A stretch of 64,000 nucleotides of DNA from Sinohyriopsis cumingii. Taxonomy: Eukaryota > Mollusca > Bivalvia > Unionida > Unionidae. The notes under the pieces were generated by a model that saw only the letters and a program-made list of their open reading frames with translations, did not search any database and had not been told where the DNA came from. This document shows, piece by piece, positions 25,077 to 36,980 of the stretch (the first letter of the stretch is position 1; each line of letters begins with the position of its first letter). The stretch lies in the NCBI GenBank assembly GCA_028554795.2, contig CM068835.1:31498311-31562310 (forward strand), given 5' to 3'. Both the position numbers and the translations under genes were made by a program.

Positions 25077-26018
25077 ATTTCGGTCCTTAAATTTCAGACG
25101 AGATCAATTGCTTTTAAAAAAACAATCGAATGACTAAACGATCATAAGAGCTGCTTTTGGATAAAAAAAATAAAACGAAATGATGAAACGTTATATCTGC
25201 GAATGCGAAATGCCGAATAGTCCTGACACAAGCTCCAGATACTGCAATCATCAGTCAGTGATTTTCTTGCAAATAAAGCGCACAAAACACCGTAAACATG
25301 ATGATGATGCAGTTTTAGCTGACCTGACAAAAATAACACTTTAACTTATTTTAACACCCCCACCCCCCAACACCACCCCTGAATTGCTGCCCAATTAACA
25401 TATTGGTGCAATGAGTGGGAGAGAGAGGAGATAGTGACTTAGATGCCCAATTGTAGGACTGAAGGTCAAAGGACAAAACGTCACAATTCTGTTTTTTACA
25501 GTTATGAAACGGGTGTTGGATAAAAAGTTAGAGATTAAACTGTCACAATTAATTTTATTGGTGTTATGAAAAAGAGAAGGTCAACAAGTCCCAATATGAC
25601 TTACGTAATTGTTTAAGTCTTCGTACTGCACGAATTAGGACCATGATTTATTGGTCCTATTAAATATAGTATTTGTACAATAATACCTTTTTACCTGTTA
25701 AATTCTTCTCCAAAGCCATCACTTTCTGCGTACAATATAATTTGATAACGAGAGATAACGAGGGAAAAGATATTTAATTTTATCAGCAATTAAAGAAACA
25801 AACCATTGTCGCAATTGAAAACTTCTTATCGACATCATCCTTCCTGTAAAACACACCTTCTCTACGAAGCAAATCAAAACCATCATTGCTAAATTATTGT
25901 CAAAAACACTGCATTGTGTCATACTTTATTTTAATTCTTACTTCAGCGTGTAATATTTGCATAACAACAGATAAAGGGCTTAAACTTTACTTCAACGAAA
26001 GAGGGAACAAACACAATC
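25077..26018. other. Unannotated stretch
   Basis: AT-rich; a C-rich tract lies at about 25356-25380. No gene could be supported. Confidence 0.4.
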
Positions 26019-28601
26019 ATGGCGTTTGATTTCTTGTACACAAGGGCACTGTGAACAGCATTTAGGGTTGCTGCCCAGTCTCAAGCAGGCACATTACCAT
26101 CCGCCTGAGGGCGACTCCCTTCAGCATCATAATCATACAAGCTTATGCACCCTCACCTAACTATGATGACAACGAACTGGATAATTTTTACACCCACCTG
26201 CAAGACGTCATTGACAACTCACCCAAGAAAGACATTCTGGTTGTACAAGGTGATTGGAATGCAAAGGTGGGAGTCGATTCATAGACAAACTGGCATAGCA
26301 AATGTCGACCCTTCTGCAATGCAGAAACAAATAAAAGAGGACTCAGGCTCTTGGAGTTAGCTGCCTACAACAATCTTGTGCTAGCCAACACGTTCGGCCT
26401 TCACAAAGCATCTAGAAGATAGACCTGGTACAGTCCAGATGGACAACATCACAATCAGACTGACTGCGTCTTGTTTCAAGAAACGATTCTCCACAGGACT
26501 GACTATCGACAGAACACGAAGTTGTCTAGGAGCAGATATTGGAAGTGACCATGATTTATGAATGACAACGTTTCGCCACCACCTGAAAATAATCAAAAAG
26601 CCTAACCAACGAAGAATCAGATTTGACCTTGAAAAAATGAAAGATCCAAAAGTCGCAGAAGGATTCCATGGAACGAAAAGTGGTAAATTTGCACCTTTGA
26701 TAACCCTGGACAGCCAAGACACCGACCTCAAGTCCTTAACAACCACATTCAACACGCGAGATCATGGGCAAATATCTTCGAACAAAGAAATATTTGGTCA
26801 CAACAGATGTCCATGAACTATGCGACAAAACAAGAGAACTGAAAAAGGGAAATTATATCATGAAAAAGCTAGAAAATTCACAGAGATAAAAAAAACATGA
26901 TCAAGAAAAGCATGAAAAAGGCAAAGGAATCCTGAGAAGAAAGACAATGCCGCAAAATTTAAGACAGTCGTGGTAGAAATGACAGCAAAATGGCATATCA
27001 ACTGTTGAAATATCTCAAAACCCATAAACAAGGAGAAACTACACCATCCAAGACAAATCAGGAAAATGACTCACAGAAGATCATGAGATCCACAAGCAAT
27101 GGACAGAATACTGCTCAGAACTGTACAATCATAAGACCCAAGGAGATCCAGCAGTAATAAATTTCCCTCAGGCAGAATAAATTGATAGCAGCCCCATTCT
27201 TCGTGAAGAAGTATAAATTGCAGTTAGGTCACTAAAGAAAGGAAAGTCAGCTGGCGTTGACAACATACCAACATAGCTCAGTAACAGGAGGAAAAGAGAT
27301 AGTCCCAGTCCTGGCAACAATCTGCAACAAGATATGGCAGACAGGAGAATGACCCACCACATGGACTCAGTCCTTGGTCATCGTGCTCCCCAGGAAAGGA
27401 AACCAACAGCTATGCCAGAACTACAGAACCATCAGTCTGATCAGTCACTAGAGCAAAATCACACTAAAGATAATTCTCAACAGACTAAAGCTTCAAGCAG
27501 AGAAAATTATTGCTGAATAGCAGGCAGGATTCATAGCAAGAAGGAACAACACAGAACATATCTTCAATCTCTGACTCCTTTACGATAAATACCTTCAGAT
27601 CAGCAGAATATATACGATGTCTTTATAGATTTTAAAAAAGGCCTTTGATAGGGTACATTATGCGGAAGTACAAACTGCTCAAACCTAGTGCAGGTTGTTG
27701 AGCACCTCTATGACAAAGCCAACAGTGGAAGCAGAATATATTGGTTTCAAGCAACAGTTGGAGTCAGACTGTGATATATACTGTCACCTACACTCTACAG
27801 CATTTTCATGGAAAGTATCATGGAAGATGCCTTGCATGATCATAAGGGCACTGTCAGCATAGGAGAAAGAACAATCACCAATTTTCGCTTCGCAGATGAT
27901 ATTGCTGGTTTAGCACGAGATCAGAAAGAACTGGCTGGTCTAGTTTGATTGCCTCAACACAACCTCCACAGCATAAGGTATGGAGATTAGCGCCGACAAA
28001 ACCAAACTGATGACAAACAACACCAACTGCATCAGTGTAGAAAAAAAGGCCAGAAATACTTGCAGGATTGCCCAGACGACAGCAACAATAACAAGACTGA
28101 GACCAATATGGAAAGATGCCAATATTGCTTTTGGTTTCAAAATAAGGCTGAAGCGCTCGATTATCATATCCATCTTTCTATATGCTTGTGAATTATGAAC
28201 GCTCACATCAGATCTACAAAGAAGGATTAAAATCTTTGAAATGACATGCTACCGTAAGATCGTGGTCATCTCATACATTGACCATGTAACCAACTAACAA
28301 ATTCATAACAGGTTCCAACGAGCCATCGGATCCTATGAACACCTCTTGTCCACTGTAAAAAAGCGTAAACTGAAGTGGTACGGTCATGTCTCCAGCTCAT
28401 CTGGACTGGCAAAAACAATCTTGCAAGGCACAGTGTGAGGGTGCAAAAGAAAACACTGGCAGAAATAGAGGTGTGAAGACCATTAAGGAGTGGACAGGCG
28501 TGGGATTTGGAGAGTCCCAAAGGGTATTTGAGAACAGGAAAAGAAAGAGAATTGGCTGCAAAGTCATCTAAAGTGACCCAACGACCTCTTGGGTTAGGGA
28601 C

Positions 28602-28634
<33 letters not shown>

Positions 28635-28635
28635 G
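26019..28635 (+). mobile_element. RTE-like LINE, 5'-truncated and frameshifted
   Basis: Endonuclease blocks 'IIIIQAYAPSPNYDDNELD' and 'DILVVQGDWNAKVGVDS' lie at about 26110-26280. A target-loop block 'SRRWTWYSPDGQHHNQTD' is implied near 26410-26460. Reverse transcriptase blocks are 'YRCLYRF' then 'AFDRV' (about 27600-27660, frameshifted at an A run), 'FRFADDIAGLA' (27885-27915) and 'ISADKTKLMTNN' (27988). The C-terminus has 'EWTGVGFGESQ' (28490). The copy ends in (GATGAT)n at 28600-28632, typical of RTE-type LINEs. It spans several frames with internal stops and lacks the 5' end, so it is inactive. Confidence 0.85.
28600..28632 (+). repeat. (GAT)n tail of the LINE
   Basis: About ten GAT units directly after the LINE 3' UTR, acting as its terminal microsatellite. 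Confidence 0.9.
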
Positions 28636-28705
28636 TATCAATTAGAATACTGAACGCGTATCAGTACATCTGTGTAATTATAATCACTGAGGAAAAAGTG
28701 AATGG

Positions 28706-28955
28706 TTGTTGTTGGTGTGGGGTTTAACGCCATTTTTCAGCACACGATAGGTTATACATGGCGACCAGTATTATTGGTGGAGGAGGAACCCGGGAAAACC
28801 CCGGAAAGAACCACCGACCCACGAGAAGCTACCGGCAAGCTTTCTCACATACCCACATTGGCTGAATCCGAGACTCAAACCGGTGCAGACAGGTGAGATG
28901 GCAGTGATCCGTAACGGAGAGCGCTTTAAACCACTCGGCCACTCGGGGCCCCCAG
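28706..28955 (-). mobile_element. tRNA-derived SINE, family A
   Basis: Full-length minus-strand copy with tail at left and GGGGCCCCGAGTGGCC head at right. It is flanked by a perfect 10-bp duplication AAGTGAATGG (28696-28705 and 28956-28965). Confidence 0.95.
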
Positions 28956-28965
28956 AAGTGAATGG

Positions 28966-29266
28966 AAGGAGCAGATAAAAGTAAATAGTGTTATAATGAA
29001 GATAGTTGATGTACATAAATCCAGTAAATATAAGTAATTAAACAAATTTATATTTTAGTGACTTATCCAACACAATTTTACAATTTGTTGTTTTGATATA
29101 TTTGTTAACAGTATAATACCATGATGTTTAAATTAATTTATTCCTTTTAGATGCACAATACAAAACGTGAAACTCTTTATAGCATAAAGAATCTCCAGAG
29201 AGGTTGTCTCTCAATAGAGGATAAAGAGTAATACATACAATTAATCAATTTGTGCAATACGAATCT
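28966..29266. other. Unannotated stretch
   Basis: AT-rich spacer between two SINE insertions; nothing supported. Confidence 0.4.
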
Positions 29267-29340
29267 AATGGGGGACTCGAGTGGCCGAGTGGTCTAAAGC
29301 GCTCTCCGTTACGGATCACTGCCATCTCACCTCTGTCTGT
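29267..29340 (+). mobile_element. SINE family A, 5' head, split by Gypsy element
   Basis: GGGGACTCGAGTGGCCGAGT through GCCATCTCACCTCTGTCTG is the tRNA-like head of SINE A. It stops at GTCTG and resumes at 35384 with GTCTGCGTGGGTCCGAG. The SINE is bounded by ACGAATCT at 29259-29266 and 35578-35585. Confidence 0.92.
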
Positions 29341-30449
29341 ATAAAGGTCTCGTAGACTACCTTAAGTTGAGGTATGGTGCTCCCAGTATTATCTTTAATT
29401 ATTACAGAAGACCCATCCTGGCTCGTTTTTGTTAGAAATTGAAGTAGTGCTAGAGATGCAAAGCTCCGATCTCCCAATCAAGGATGCCGACAGTTAAATT
29501 ACTGAATACACAAAAGGAGGAATTCAAATAAACAACAAATTTAATGGCATTCAATAACAGATAGTCCTTCCTCAAATGAAATTCAATATTCAAAACCCTA
29601 TCACTCGTCTTTCCCTCGACCAAGTGACGGCCTATTTTATCATCTGAGTTAGTGTGATAGATTTTCCTCCTGTCCTGTGTTTCTACTCATCTGTAGTATT
29701 TCTTGACAGCTACTCAATACCCCTTCAGTCCAACAATCACGTCCTTCACCCTTCCACTTCCTACAAGTCCGTTCTCTCCTTTCTTGTCTCCCAGAGATTC
29801 GGGACCAGCTGTACCAGGGTATTTTCTTTCTCTGTCTCCTACAGCTCCTCCGGTCCCTAAAAGCTTCCTGTCCGAAGCTCCTTTGTAATTCCCAGAATAA
29901 TGTTTCCCGCCAATTTCGAATGACGTCGGAGCAGCTTATAACTTCCTTATGTAATTTCCGCAAGATGGTTTAGCGACTACTGACGTTTAGTTTCAAGACG
30001 CTAGATTTAAACTTGCGATTCCAATGGTGGCCACGCCTTGCTCAATTCCGAGTGGATGTCGATTCACCCATGGTCTACATAATTCGCAGACATTGCCCCT
30101 AACCGGCAGTCTGTCAAGGGTGGATTTACGACCCCCACTTATGTTCCTTTGAGCCCAACATCGGCAATTCATGCCACTTACATGTGAATCGCACGCAGCC
30201 AAATAAGGCGCCAGTAACAAATTCATATGGCCATGTTATATACAACTGGCTTCCCACCCGTCCCTTTGATGTCTGCTTATACTATCGTAACATAAGCCGT
30301 CCGGCAAGCTGTGTACACATCGCTATGAGTTTTGACACTCATTCTTCGCAAGGCTGACACTCGCGACATTTACGAAGCGAATACTTAGCCTCATGGTCTA
30401 GCATATACATGTTGCAATCTGGCTATTGTTCCTTACCTATAACGTGACA
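29341..30449 (-). repeat. Left (3') LTR of the Gypsy element
   Basis: The part 30310-30449 matches the right LTR (TGTTGCAATC, GGCTATTGTTCCTTAC, TAACGTGACA). The left edge TATAAAGG at the target duplication resembles TGTAAAAG at the inner edge of the right LTR. The left repeat is therefore about 1.1 kb while the right one is about 139 bp. Confidence 0.7.
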
Positions 30450-30451
30450 AT

Positions 30452-30466
30452 CGCCCCCCCCCCCAC
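30452..30466 (-). promoter_or_regulatory. Polypurine tract of the Gypsy element
   Basis: On the minus strand a run of G (GTGGGGGGGGGGGCG) lies directly before the LTR start TGTCACG. This is the place where plus-strand DNA synthesis is primed in LTR elements. Confidence 0.75.
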
Positions 30467-30650
30467 ATACTTGAGGATAAAATACGGATTTTATTCCCCC
30501 AAATGTGTTCCAAATGCAAATATGCGTTACACACGCAATAAAAGAAAACATCATAGCGACGCTACACGCTGACTACGGACACGAATATACACACAACGTA
30601 TGGTTATTTACATAGCGATCAATGCCATTTCAGCGCTCCTACTCATGAAA

Positions 30651-31819
30651 TCAGCACCTACGTTCTGTTCCTTTCACGTATCTGATCTGCATCTGGTACT
30701 GTTTTAAGAACATCGACCATCGCATCAAGTGTCCATTCGACAATTGCTCCTGCGCGAGATAGGCGAGGGGTTGATGGTCAGTTTCCAATATGAACTTGTA
30801 CCCGTACAAGTACCACTCGAACCGTGATATTCCGAACACGATTCCGAGGCATTCCCTCTCCGATACAAAGAGTAGTTCTTCTCGGCAGCAGACAATTTCC
30901 GACTGCCGTACGCGACAGGGAAAAGCGTCCCCTCGTGCTCTTGTAACTGTACTGCTCCCAGTCCCGTGTCGCATGCGTCAGTACGAAACACTAAGTCTTT
31001 GGACAGATCTGGTAGGCGGACAACCGTGTCAGATGTAAGCCTATCTTTTAGCGTTTGGAAAGCGTACTCGCACGCATCCGTCCAAATAATTTTACCCGGG
31101 ACCAGTTTCTTGGTCAGGTCAAACAACGGCCCCGCGATCGCACTGAAATTGGCCACATACCTCCGGTAATACCAGGCCAATCTCAGGAATGATCTCACCT
31201 CAGTTTTTGTGGTGGGCCGTGCGGTGTTTCTCAGCTGCTTATACTTTGACTTTTTGGGGGACAGCGTGCCTTGACTAAGGGTGTGTTCCAAATAGTCCAA
31301 GGTTCGGAACCCCAGGTAACATTTGGAAGGGCTAGCCGTCGATCCCACCTGATATAGCCGGTCCAAAACGTTAACTAGCAGAGTAAGGTGTTCACCCCAC
31401 GTACCTGTTGCTAGCAAGGGATCATCCATGAAGTTGTGGACACCCCTATCGCGCAAGGGTTCCAACAACTTCCGCATCATTCTAGTGAAGATCCAGGGCG
31501 CATTCTGGATTTTGAATGGCATGACCAACCACTGGCATGTCGCATCGGGAGTAGCAAAAGCGAGTTTTGCTCTTTCCTCCTTTCCCACAGGGATCTGCCA
31601 GTATCCCTTGGACAAATCAAACTTTGAGAAAAATTTCGCCTTCGAGACAGAAGCGAAAATATGTTTTGGGTCAGGTAGCGTTTCCACTTGAAATTTCGTC
31701 ACCTGATTCAGCTTCCGGTAGTCGACACAAAACCGATGTGTGTCATCCTTCTTCTGCACTAGGGCTACCGGAGAGCTGTACGGAGAGTCGACGGGCTCAA
31801 TTACTCCCAGAGTTATCAT
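30651..31819 (-). pseudogene. Gypsy reverse transcriptase / RNase H region
   Basis: Blocks visible on the minus strand are 'GVIEPVDSPYSSPVALVQKK' and 'RFCVDYRKLNQVT' (RT fingers), 'FSKFDLSKGYWQIPV' (palm), 'HNFMDDPLLATGTW' (the YVDD-box region, atypical here), 'RSFLRLAWYYRRYVANF' (connection) and 'FRTDACDTGLGAVQLQEHEG' with 'LETDHQPLAYL' (RNase H). This is the standard order within Ty3/Gypsy pol, but the segment lies after integrase. Broken. Confidence 0.9.
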
Positions 31820-32150
31820 CTGCTCGATCTCTTCCCTTACGATCCCCGTTTCCCGTGGGGCAAGGGGTAGGGTTTCCGCTGAACTGGCCGGTCATCCACC
31901 AGCTTTAACCCAAACTCGACAAGTGACGTTCTCCCGGGTATTTCCGTAAGCACATCGGAATACCCAGCCAGCAACGTCTCTCTCTTCCTCCTGTACCGTA
32001 GTCAACATGGGGTCGCATTCCATGTCCGAGGCGGTCTCAGCCCTCGTTAACGAACAGCTCAGAACAGTATTCCCGCCTTCCGTGTCGCCTTTGGAGTCCT
32101 CGTTGACGATCGTGGCGACGACAAAAATCGATGGCGGTCTCCCTTTCCCG

Positions 32151-33200
32151 CTATCGCTTAAGGAGATTGGCATGGTATAGCTTCTCCTTAGTCGGTAGTC
32201 GTATCCGATAGGTTTGACCTCCGACTTTCCAGGTTACGACGTACGACCCCTTCCAAGAAACTTGCAACTTGTTGTCTTCTTGTGGCAACAGCAACAACAC
32301 CTTGTCGCCTATTTCATACTGGCGTGATTTTACGCGCTTGTTGTAATACTTCGCTTGACGCGTCTTCGCTCGTTTGGAGTTCTCCTGTGCGAGTGAACAA
32401 ACTTCCTCCAGTTTGTTTCGAATCTCCGCGACGTACTGATAGTTAGTACGTACCTCTTCGATAGCGTGATCGTCCGTCCACAGCTGTCTCAGTACGGCGA
32501 TTGTGCCACGTACGGTCCTTCCGTACAAAAGTTCAAAGGGGGAAAACCCTAAACTCTCTTGAGGTACTTCCCGATATGCGAAAAGCATTGCAGGAATGTA
32601 CCAATCCCAATCTTTGGGCGGCCTTCGCACAGTTTCTTGAGCGTGTTCATCAATGTCCCGTTAAACCGTTCGACCAGTCCGTTATATTGGGGTTGATACG
32701 GTGTAGTCGTGAGGTGTTTAGTCGACATCAGTCGGTTTACCTCTGCCATCACGCGACTCATGAATTGTGTCCCTTGATTGGTGAGGATCTCGTCAGGCAC
32801 TCCGACTCTTGACCAAATCTCAAACAGCGCTCACGCGACGGTTTCCGAATCAATATTACGCAACGCGACGGCCTCCGGATAGCGTGTAGCGTAAGCTACG
32901 ACTGTTAAAAGATTCCGATTTCCGTGCGATGACGTGGGTTTTATCAGTCCGATTAAGTCAGTCGCGACGCGTTGAAATGGTTCATCGATATGTGGGTACT
33001 CCCCAAGGGGACTGGTCGATGATCCGTTTTCGGTGTTATTCTCTGACACTTGTCACAGGAGAGACAGAATCGCTTGACATCTCCCTGGACCCCCGGCCAG
33101 TAAAATTCTTTGATAAGACAGTCATGCGTCTTGGCAATTCCCATGTGTCCTCCCATGAGACTTTTGTGCGCGAGTTTGAACACTTATCCATGCTTCTCTT
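32151..33200 (-). pseudogene. Gypsy integrase region
   Basis: The HHCC zinc-binding part 'HKSLMGGHMGIAKTHD...CLSCDKCQR' is at about 33180-33060. The catalytic core has 'VATDLIGLIKP', 'DEILTNQGTQFMSRV' and 'YNGLVERFNGTLMN' at 33000-32650. The C-terminal GPY/F-like module has 'GDKVLLLLPQEDNKLQVSWK' and 'YHANLLKR' (32330-32151). It is placed upstream of reverse transcriptase. Broken. Confidence 0.88.
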
Positions 33201-33639
33201 TCGGCACGACGACTTGCTTAAAAAGTTCGCTGCCTTTCCTGGCGTGGCGATACAAGATCTCAGTCTTGTACTCGAACTTCGCCGCGCCATTCGGAGTTTC
33301 CTTTTCCGTTTCCCCTGCAGCGTATTTGTGCAACTGCGGAAGAGTTGCGTTCTCCTGCTGAATCTGCCTCAATTTGGCCGGAAGTACGTTACTGACCGGT
33401 GTCGACGTAAATTCCAACGGAGTCGGTTTCGTCTGTCGACTCTTGGACCTGGTTTCCACAGCACTCACCGGCATCGGTGTGCAGGTTTCGCGGTTCGGTT
33501 GTGGCAACACATAACGACATCTAGTATGACGTCATGTGATAGTCCAGCCAAGCACGCAGCTTCAATTTGCCCTTCACGTACGGTGAATCGAAGTCAATGA
33601 CAGCCACTGGCAACGAGTCACGCGTGCTGTTCGCATACT

Positions 33640-35000
33640 GGACTTCAATTACCTTCCCCTGTGTAGTCCTCAGGCTTCACGTATTTCTTGTCGACAAGGG
33701 CTGGAACGCTACATTCAGTGTCGTACAAGATGGTGACACCTTCTTTGTTGACAGTTGCGGACGCAAGGTTTCCTGGTTTACAGCTTGCCTCAGGCTCGCA
33801 CTCCTTTCTATCAACGGCATTCACCTGGGTCTGCCTGCCCTTTGGACAGTTCCTGGAAAATTCCCCGGGCGCTTGCAGTTGAAATACGTCGGCGACCCTC
33901 GCCAACCTGCAAGTCCGGTTTTCTTGGGTGAGGCCTGTCCGGGTCTATGGGTGGCATCCTTACCTGAGGATCCACCTCCGACCGTCCCGTCGCCCTGACG
34001 GTTACGGACAGCCGGCTCTCCCTGCCCCACACGGCGCGACTCTTTGGTCCTCGCCCTCGGAACCTCCACTCTTCGAGTGTGCCTTCTTGTACCTCTCCGC
34101 CATGCTAGAGATTTCTTCTAGCGTCCGGTGTTCTCTCTCTGCTAGAAAGACGATCAACTCGCAACGGTACTTAGGACATGCTCCTTGAGTTTGACCTTGC
34201 GTAGTCCGTCTTACGATCGTTCGACGTCGACCATCTTCATCCACTTCTCAAATAACCTCGAACGCGGGTGTGAAATTGAGAGTGGGACTCCGTTGTCTTT
34301 TCCGTCGAGTCCGGAAAATGTTTACGGTATGTTTCGGCAGTCAGCCGATAATAGCAAAGGGCCTTCTTGAGCGCATCATAGTCATCAGCCTCCTCGGCAG
34401 CTAAGTTGTGGTAAACTTCGCGAGCTGCACCTTGCAAAAAGGCTGAGACGTTGATCGCCCAATGTTGCGGCAAGAATTTTGTGAGCGGTCGCGAGTTTCT
34501 CAAATTGCACGAGAAAATCGTAAATGGACTCGTCTTTGTCATTGAATCGCAGCATACTTATCTGCATTATTCGGTGGTCAATAAATGGTCGTACGCTTCC
34601 CCCAGGGATCGTAAGGGAGTCGTCCCCATCGTTAGCCCTTGATTCTACCCTTACCTTTTCCATTTCGAGAGCCTGGGGAAACTCTCGTTCTTTTGTGGCC
34701 GCTGATATCCTGGCCTGCTCCAGCTCTTTCTGGGTTTCTCTTTCGGCGGATATCCGTGCCAGCTCCAGCTCTTTCTGGGTTTCTCTTTCGGCGGCTTTTC
34801 CATTCTTTTATACATTCTTCTATGAACACCGCCAGGCGATCTCCCTCGTAGCCGAGATCTTCCGCGCCCATGGCACGGAATTCCTTAACCATCTGTCTTT
34901 CAGTAGCCATGTTATTATTATACTAATAATAAGTGATACCCTGTCACAGCTTACTACACAATTGACAGATCTTAACGTTTCTACCCAAATACTTACCTGT
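33640..35000 (-). pseudogene. Gypsy gag and protease region
   Basis: The gag part has a long helical segment and 'FARCSSRSLPQLSC', 'ADDYDALKKALCYYRLTAE' and 'FHTRVRGYL' (about 34660-34240), typical of invertebrate Ty3/Gypsy gag. A duplicated 'RRKNPERAGAG' repeat lies near 34700-34790. A cysteine-containing knuckle-like piece is near 33850. 'EGVTILYDTECSVPALVDK' (about 33740) is in the place of the aspartic protease. Broken. Confidence 0.7.
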
Positions 35001-35226
35001 CGACCCAACTAACTTCGCTCAGGTAAGATATCTGCTTGATATTTGCTTCACAATGTTAGCAAGTAATCAAAATCTACCAAGCATGCAAATATCAAAATAT
35101 AACATACACAAGATGAAAAATCGAACAAATTCAAATACACAGGATGGAAAATATCTCACACTGTTCACTACCACTTCCTAACAAATAAACTTAAGATCGT
35201 AAAGATAATATTTATGTCTAATTCAG

Positions 35227-35244
35227 ATCCCGGACGAACCCCCA
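35227..35244 (-). promoter_or_regulatory. Primer binding site, tRNA-Pro type
   Basis: The 18 bases next to the right LTR read TGGGGGTTCGTCCGGGAT on the minus strand. This is one base different from the tRNA-Pro primer site known from murine leukaemia virus (TGGGGGCTCGTCCGGGAT). Its position fixes the inner LTR edge at 35245. Confidence 0.85.
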
Positions 35245-35383
35245 TGTAAAAGTTTACACATCGCTTTGACACTCATTGTTCGCAAGGCTGACACTCGCAA
35301 CATTTATGAAGCGAATAATTAGCCTCAGGGTCTAGCATATACATGTTGCAATCCGGCTATTGTTCCTTACTTATAACGTGACA
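35245..35383 (-). repeat. Right (5') LTR of the Gypsy element
   Basis: Reads TGTCACGTTATAAGTAAGGA... on the minus strand and ends beside the primer binding site. It shares about 130 bp with 30310-30449. Confidence 0.85.
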
Positions 35384-35577
35384 GTCTGCGTGGGTCCGAG
35401 TCTCGAATTCGGCCAATGTGGGTATGTGAGAAAGCTTTACAGTAGCTTCTCGAGGGTCGGTGGTTCTTTCTGGGGATTTTGCGGGTTCTTCCTCCACCAT
35501 TGATCCTGGCCGCCATGAATAGCCTATTGTGTGCTGAAAAATGGCGTTAAACCCTACAATAACAACAAAAACAACAA
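35384..35577 (+). mobile_element. SINE family A, body and tail, split by Gypsy element
   Basis: Continues the SINE head at 29267-29340: GTCTGCGTGGGTCCGAGTC, ATTCGGCCAATGTGGGTATG, then TGGCGTTAAACCCTACAATA and a CAA-rich tail. Confidence 0.92.
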
Positions 35578-35689
35578 CGAATCTTCTTTTAAATGACATT
35601 CGGATCGTACTGGATGTGTTAGTTACATGAGATCAATTAAGTAATTTGAAATAAGTGTGTAAGGATAACATTTCTGTTATCATAACTAG

Positions 35690-35838
35690 TTGTTGTTGTT
35701 GTTATTTTTGTAGGGTTTAAAGCCATTTTCAGCACACGATAGGCTATACATGGCGGCCAGTAATAATGGTGGAGAAGCACCCGGTAGAACCCCAGAAAGA
35801 ACAACCGACCCACGAGAAGATACTGGCACGTTTTCTCA
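35690..35838 (-). mobile_element. SINE family A, 5'-truncated
   Basis: Minus-strand copy with the (CAA)n tail and body but without the tRNA head. A perfect 11-bp duplication ATCATAACTAG lies at 35679-35689 and 35839-35849, so the truncation happened during insertion. Confidence 0.92.
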
Positions 35839-35849
35839 ATCATAACTAG

Positions 35850-36974
35850 GCAAAAGTACAAAGTTTGCATGCTCGGTAACCTGGCTTCGTCAGCACCTTA
35901 ATGGCCAACGCTAATGCTGACATCTATCGGCTAGTAGGAGATAACTATGTAAGCACAGTCTACAGGAATGGTCTCGTATCTATCGCCGACAGATCATGTG
36001 ACTATACTGGTGGAAGGACGAAAACCCTATCGAATGATGTCTCACCCGCTGTCGGACACGACAGGCATAACTGATACTGTCTAATTTGAGTGAGTAGTTA
36101 TTGCTGAGTACAAGAATTCAATACTCAAAAAGAGGAAACAATATATCCACTTTAAGTAGTAAGGACTTGAATTAGGTGACAGGGTTTTTATTTGCCTATC
36201 AATCTGATACGGCTACCGAGAACATAAAATCGTAACGTCAGAAACGCAGAGTATTGCTACAAACTCTAAAGTGTCGCGGGCTAAAATGATAGCAGGTAGG
36301 GGCCGCTAACTTCAAAGGTTCTGAGAAGAACGGAGATTATACAAATAAATCTAAATCTTATTGATTATGGCCATACTACCGCGATGGCTGTTTAACAGAA
36401 TATACAAAAACATTTGCGATTGCTGATTGAAGATACAAAAGTAGGTATCGTATCGAAGATGCAAAATGTAAACATCTGCTACACCATGGTGAATCTGAAC
36501 AATAATGCAACACTTCACAGTAAGCACTTTGCCAATAAACGAGAAAAAAAAATGCTCTGTTTGCAAGTAAAACGGACACTTAGTTTCTGCTCATGTCACA
36601 AAATCACACGTTCCAAATTAGCCAGTAATATTCAAACCAATGACTTGCATCATAAAATAAAATGACATACGATTGACAAAAAGACTGAAAAACATGAATC
36701 ATCTGTCATCGTTACCAAACATAACACCAGAAGAAATCTGCGTGCTATTTGTTTTCTTGAATTATTCCTGGAGTTTATGATCTTTAATTGTATATGCAAC
36801 GAAAAGGATTTCATCGAATGGGGGAGTAACAATTACAGATGATTAATGGTCTCTGGGAAAACCAAATAAAACCATTTAAAGAGACGGCAAAAGACTTAAG
36901 TGTACGTAAACACACAATGGAGACGCAAAAAACACATACTGATAAAACGGTGTTAAACCGATAAGATGGGTGTA
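35850..36974. other. Unannotated stretch left of the young Polinton
   Basis: AT-rich intergenic sequence with no supported gene. It is the pre-insertion flank of the Polinton. Confidence 0.45.
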
Positions 36975-36980
36975 GTCCTC
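36975..36980 (+). repeat. Polinton target-site duplication, left
   Basis: GTCCTC directly precedes the element terminus AGTAGTGAAG and is repeated at 57292-57297. Six bases is the standard Polinton duplication length. Confidence 0.95.

Larger units (their letters stand above)
29341..35383 (-). mobile_element. Ty3/Gypsy LTR retrotransposon (Gmr1-like gene order), broken
   Basis: Minus-strand element flanked by a 5-bp duplication GTCTG (29336-29340, 35384-35388), inserted into a SINE A. Parts in transcription order are a short LTR (35245-35383), a primer binding site, gag (about 34900-34000), protease, integrase (about 33200-32150), reverse transcriptase and RNase H (about 31820-30650), a G-rich polypurine tract and the left LTR (29341-30449). 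Integrase precedes reverse transcriptase, as in the Gmr1 clade and unlike most Ty3/Gypsy elements. It is broken at about ten places. The copy is of moderate age, since the shared LTR block differs at several positions. Confidence 0.9.
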
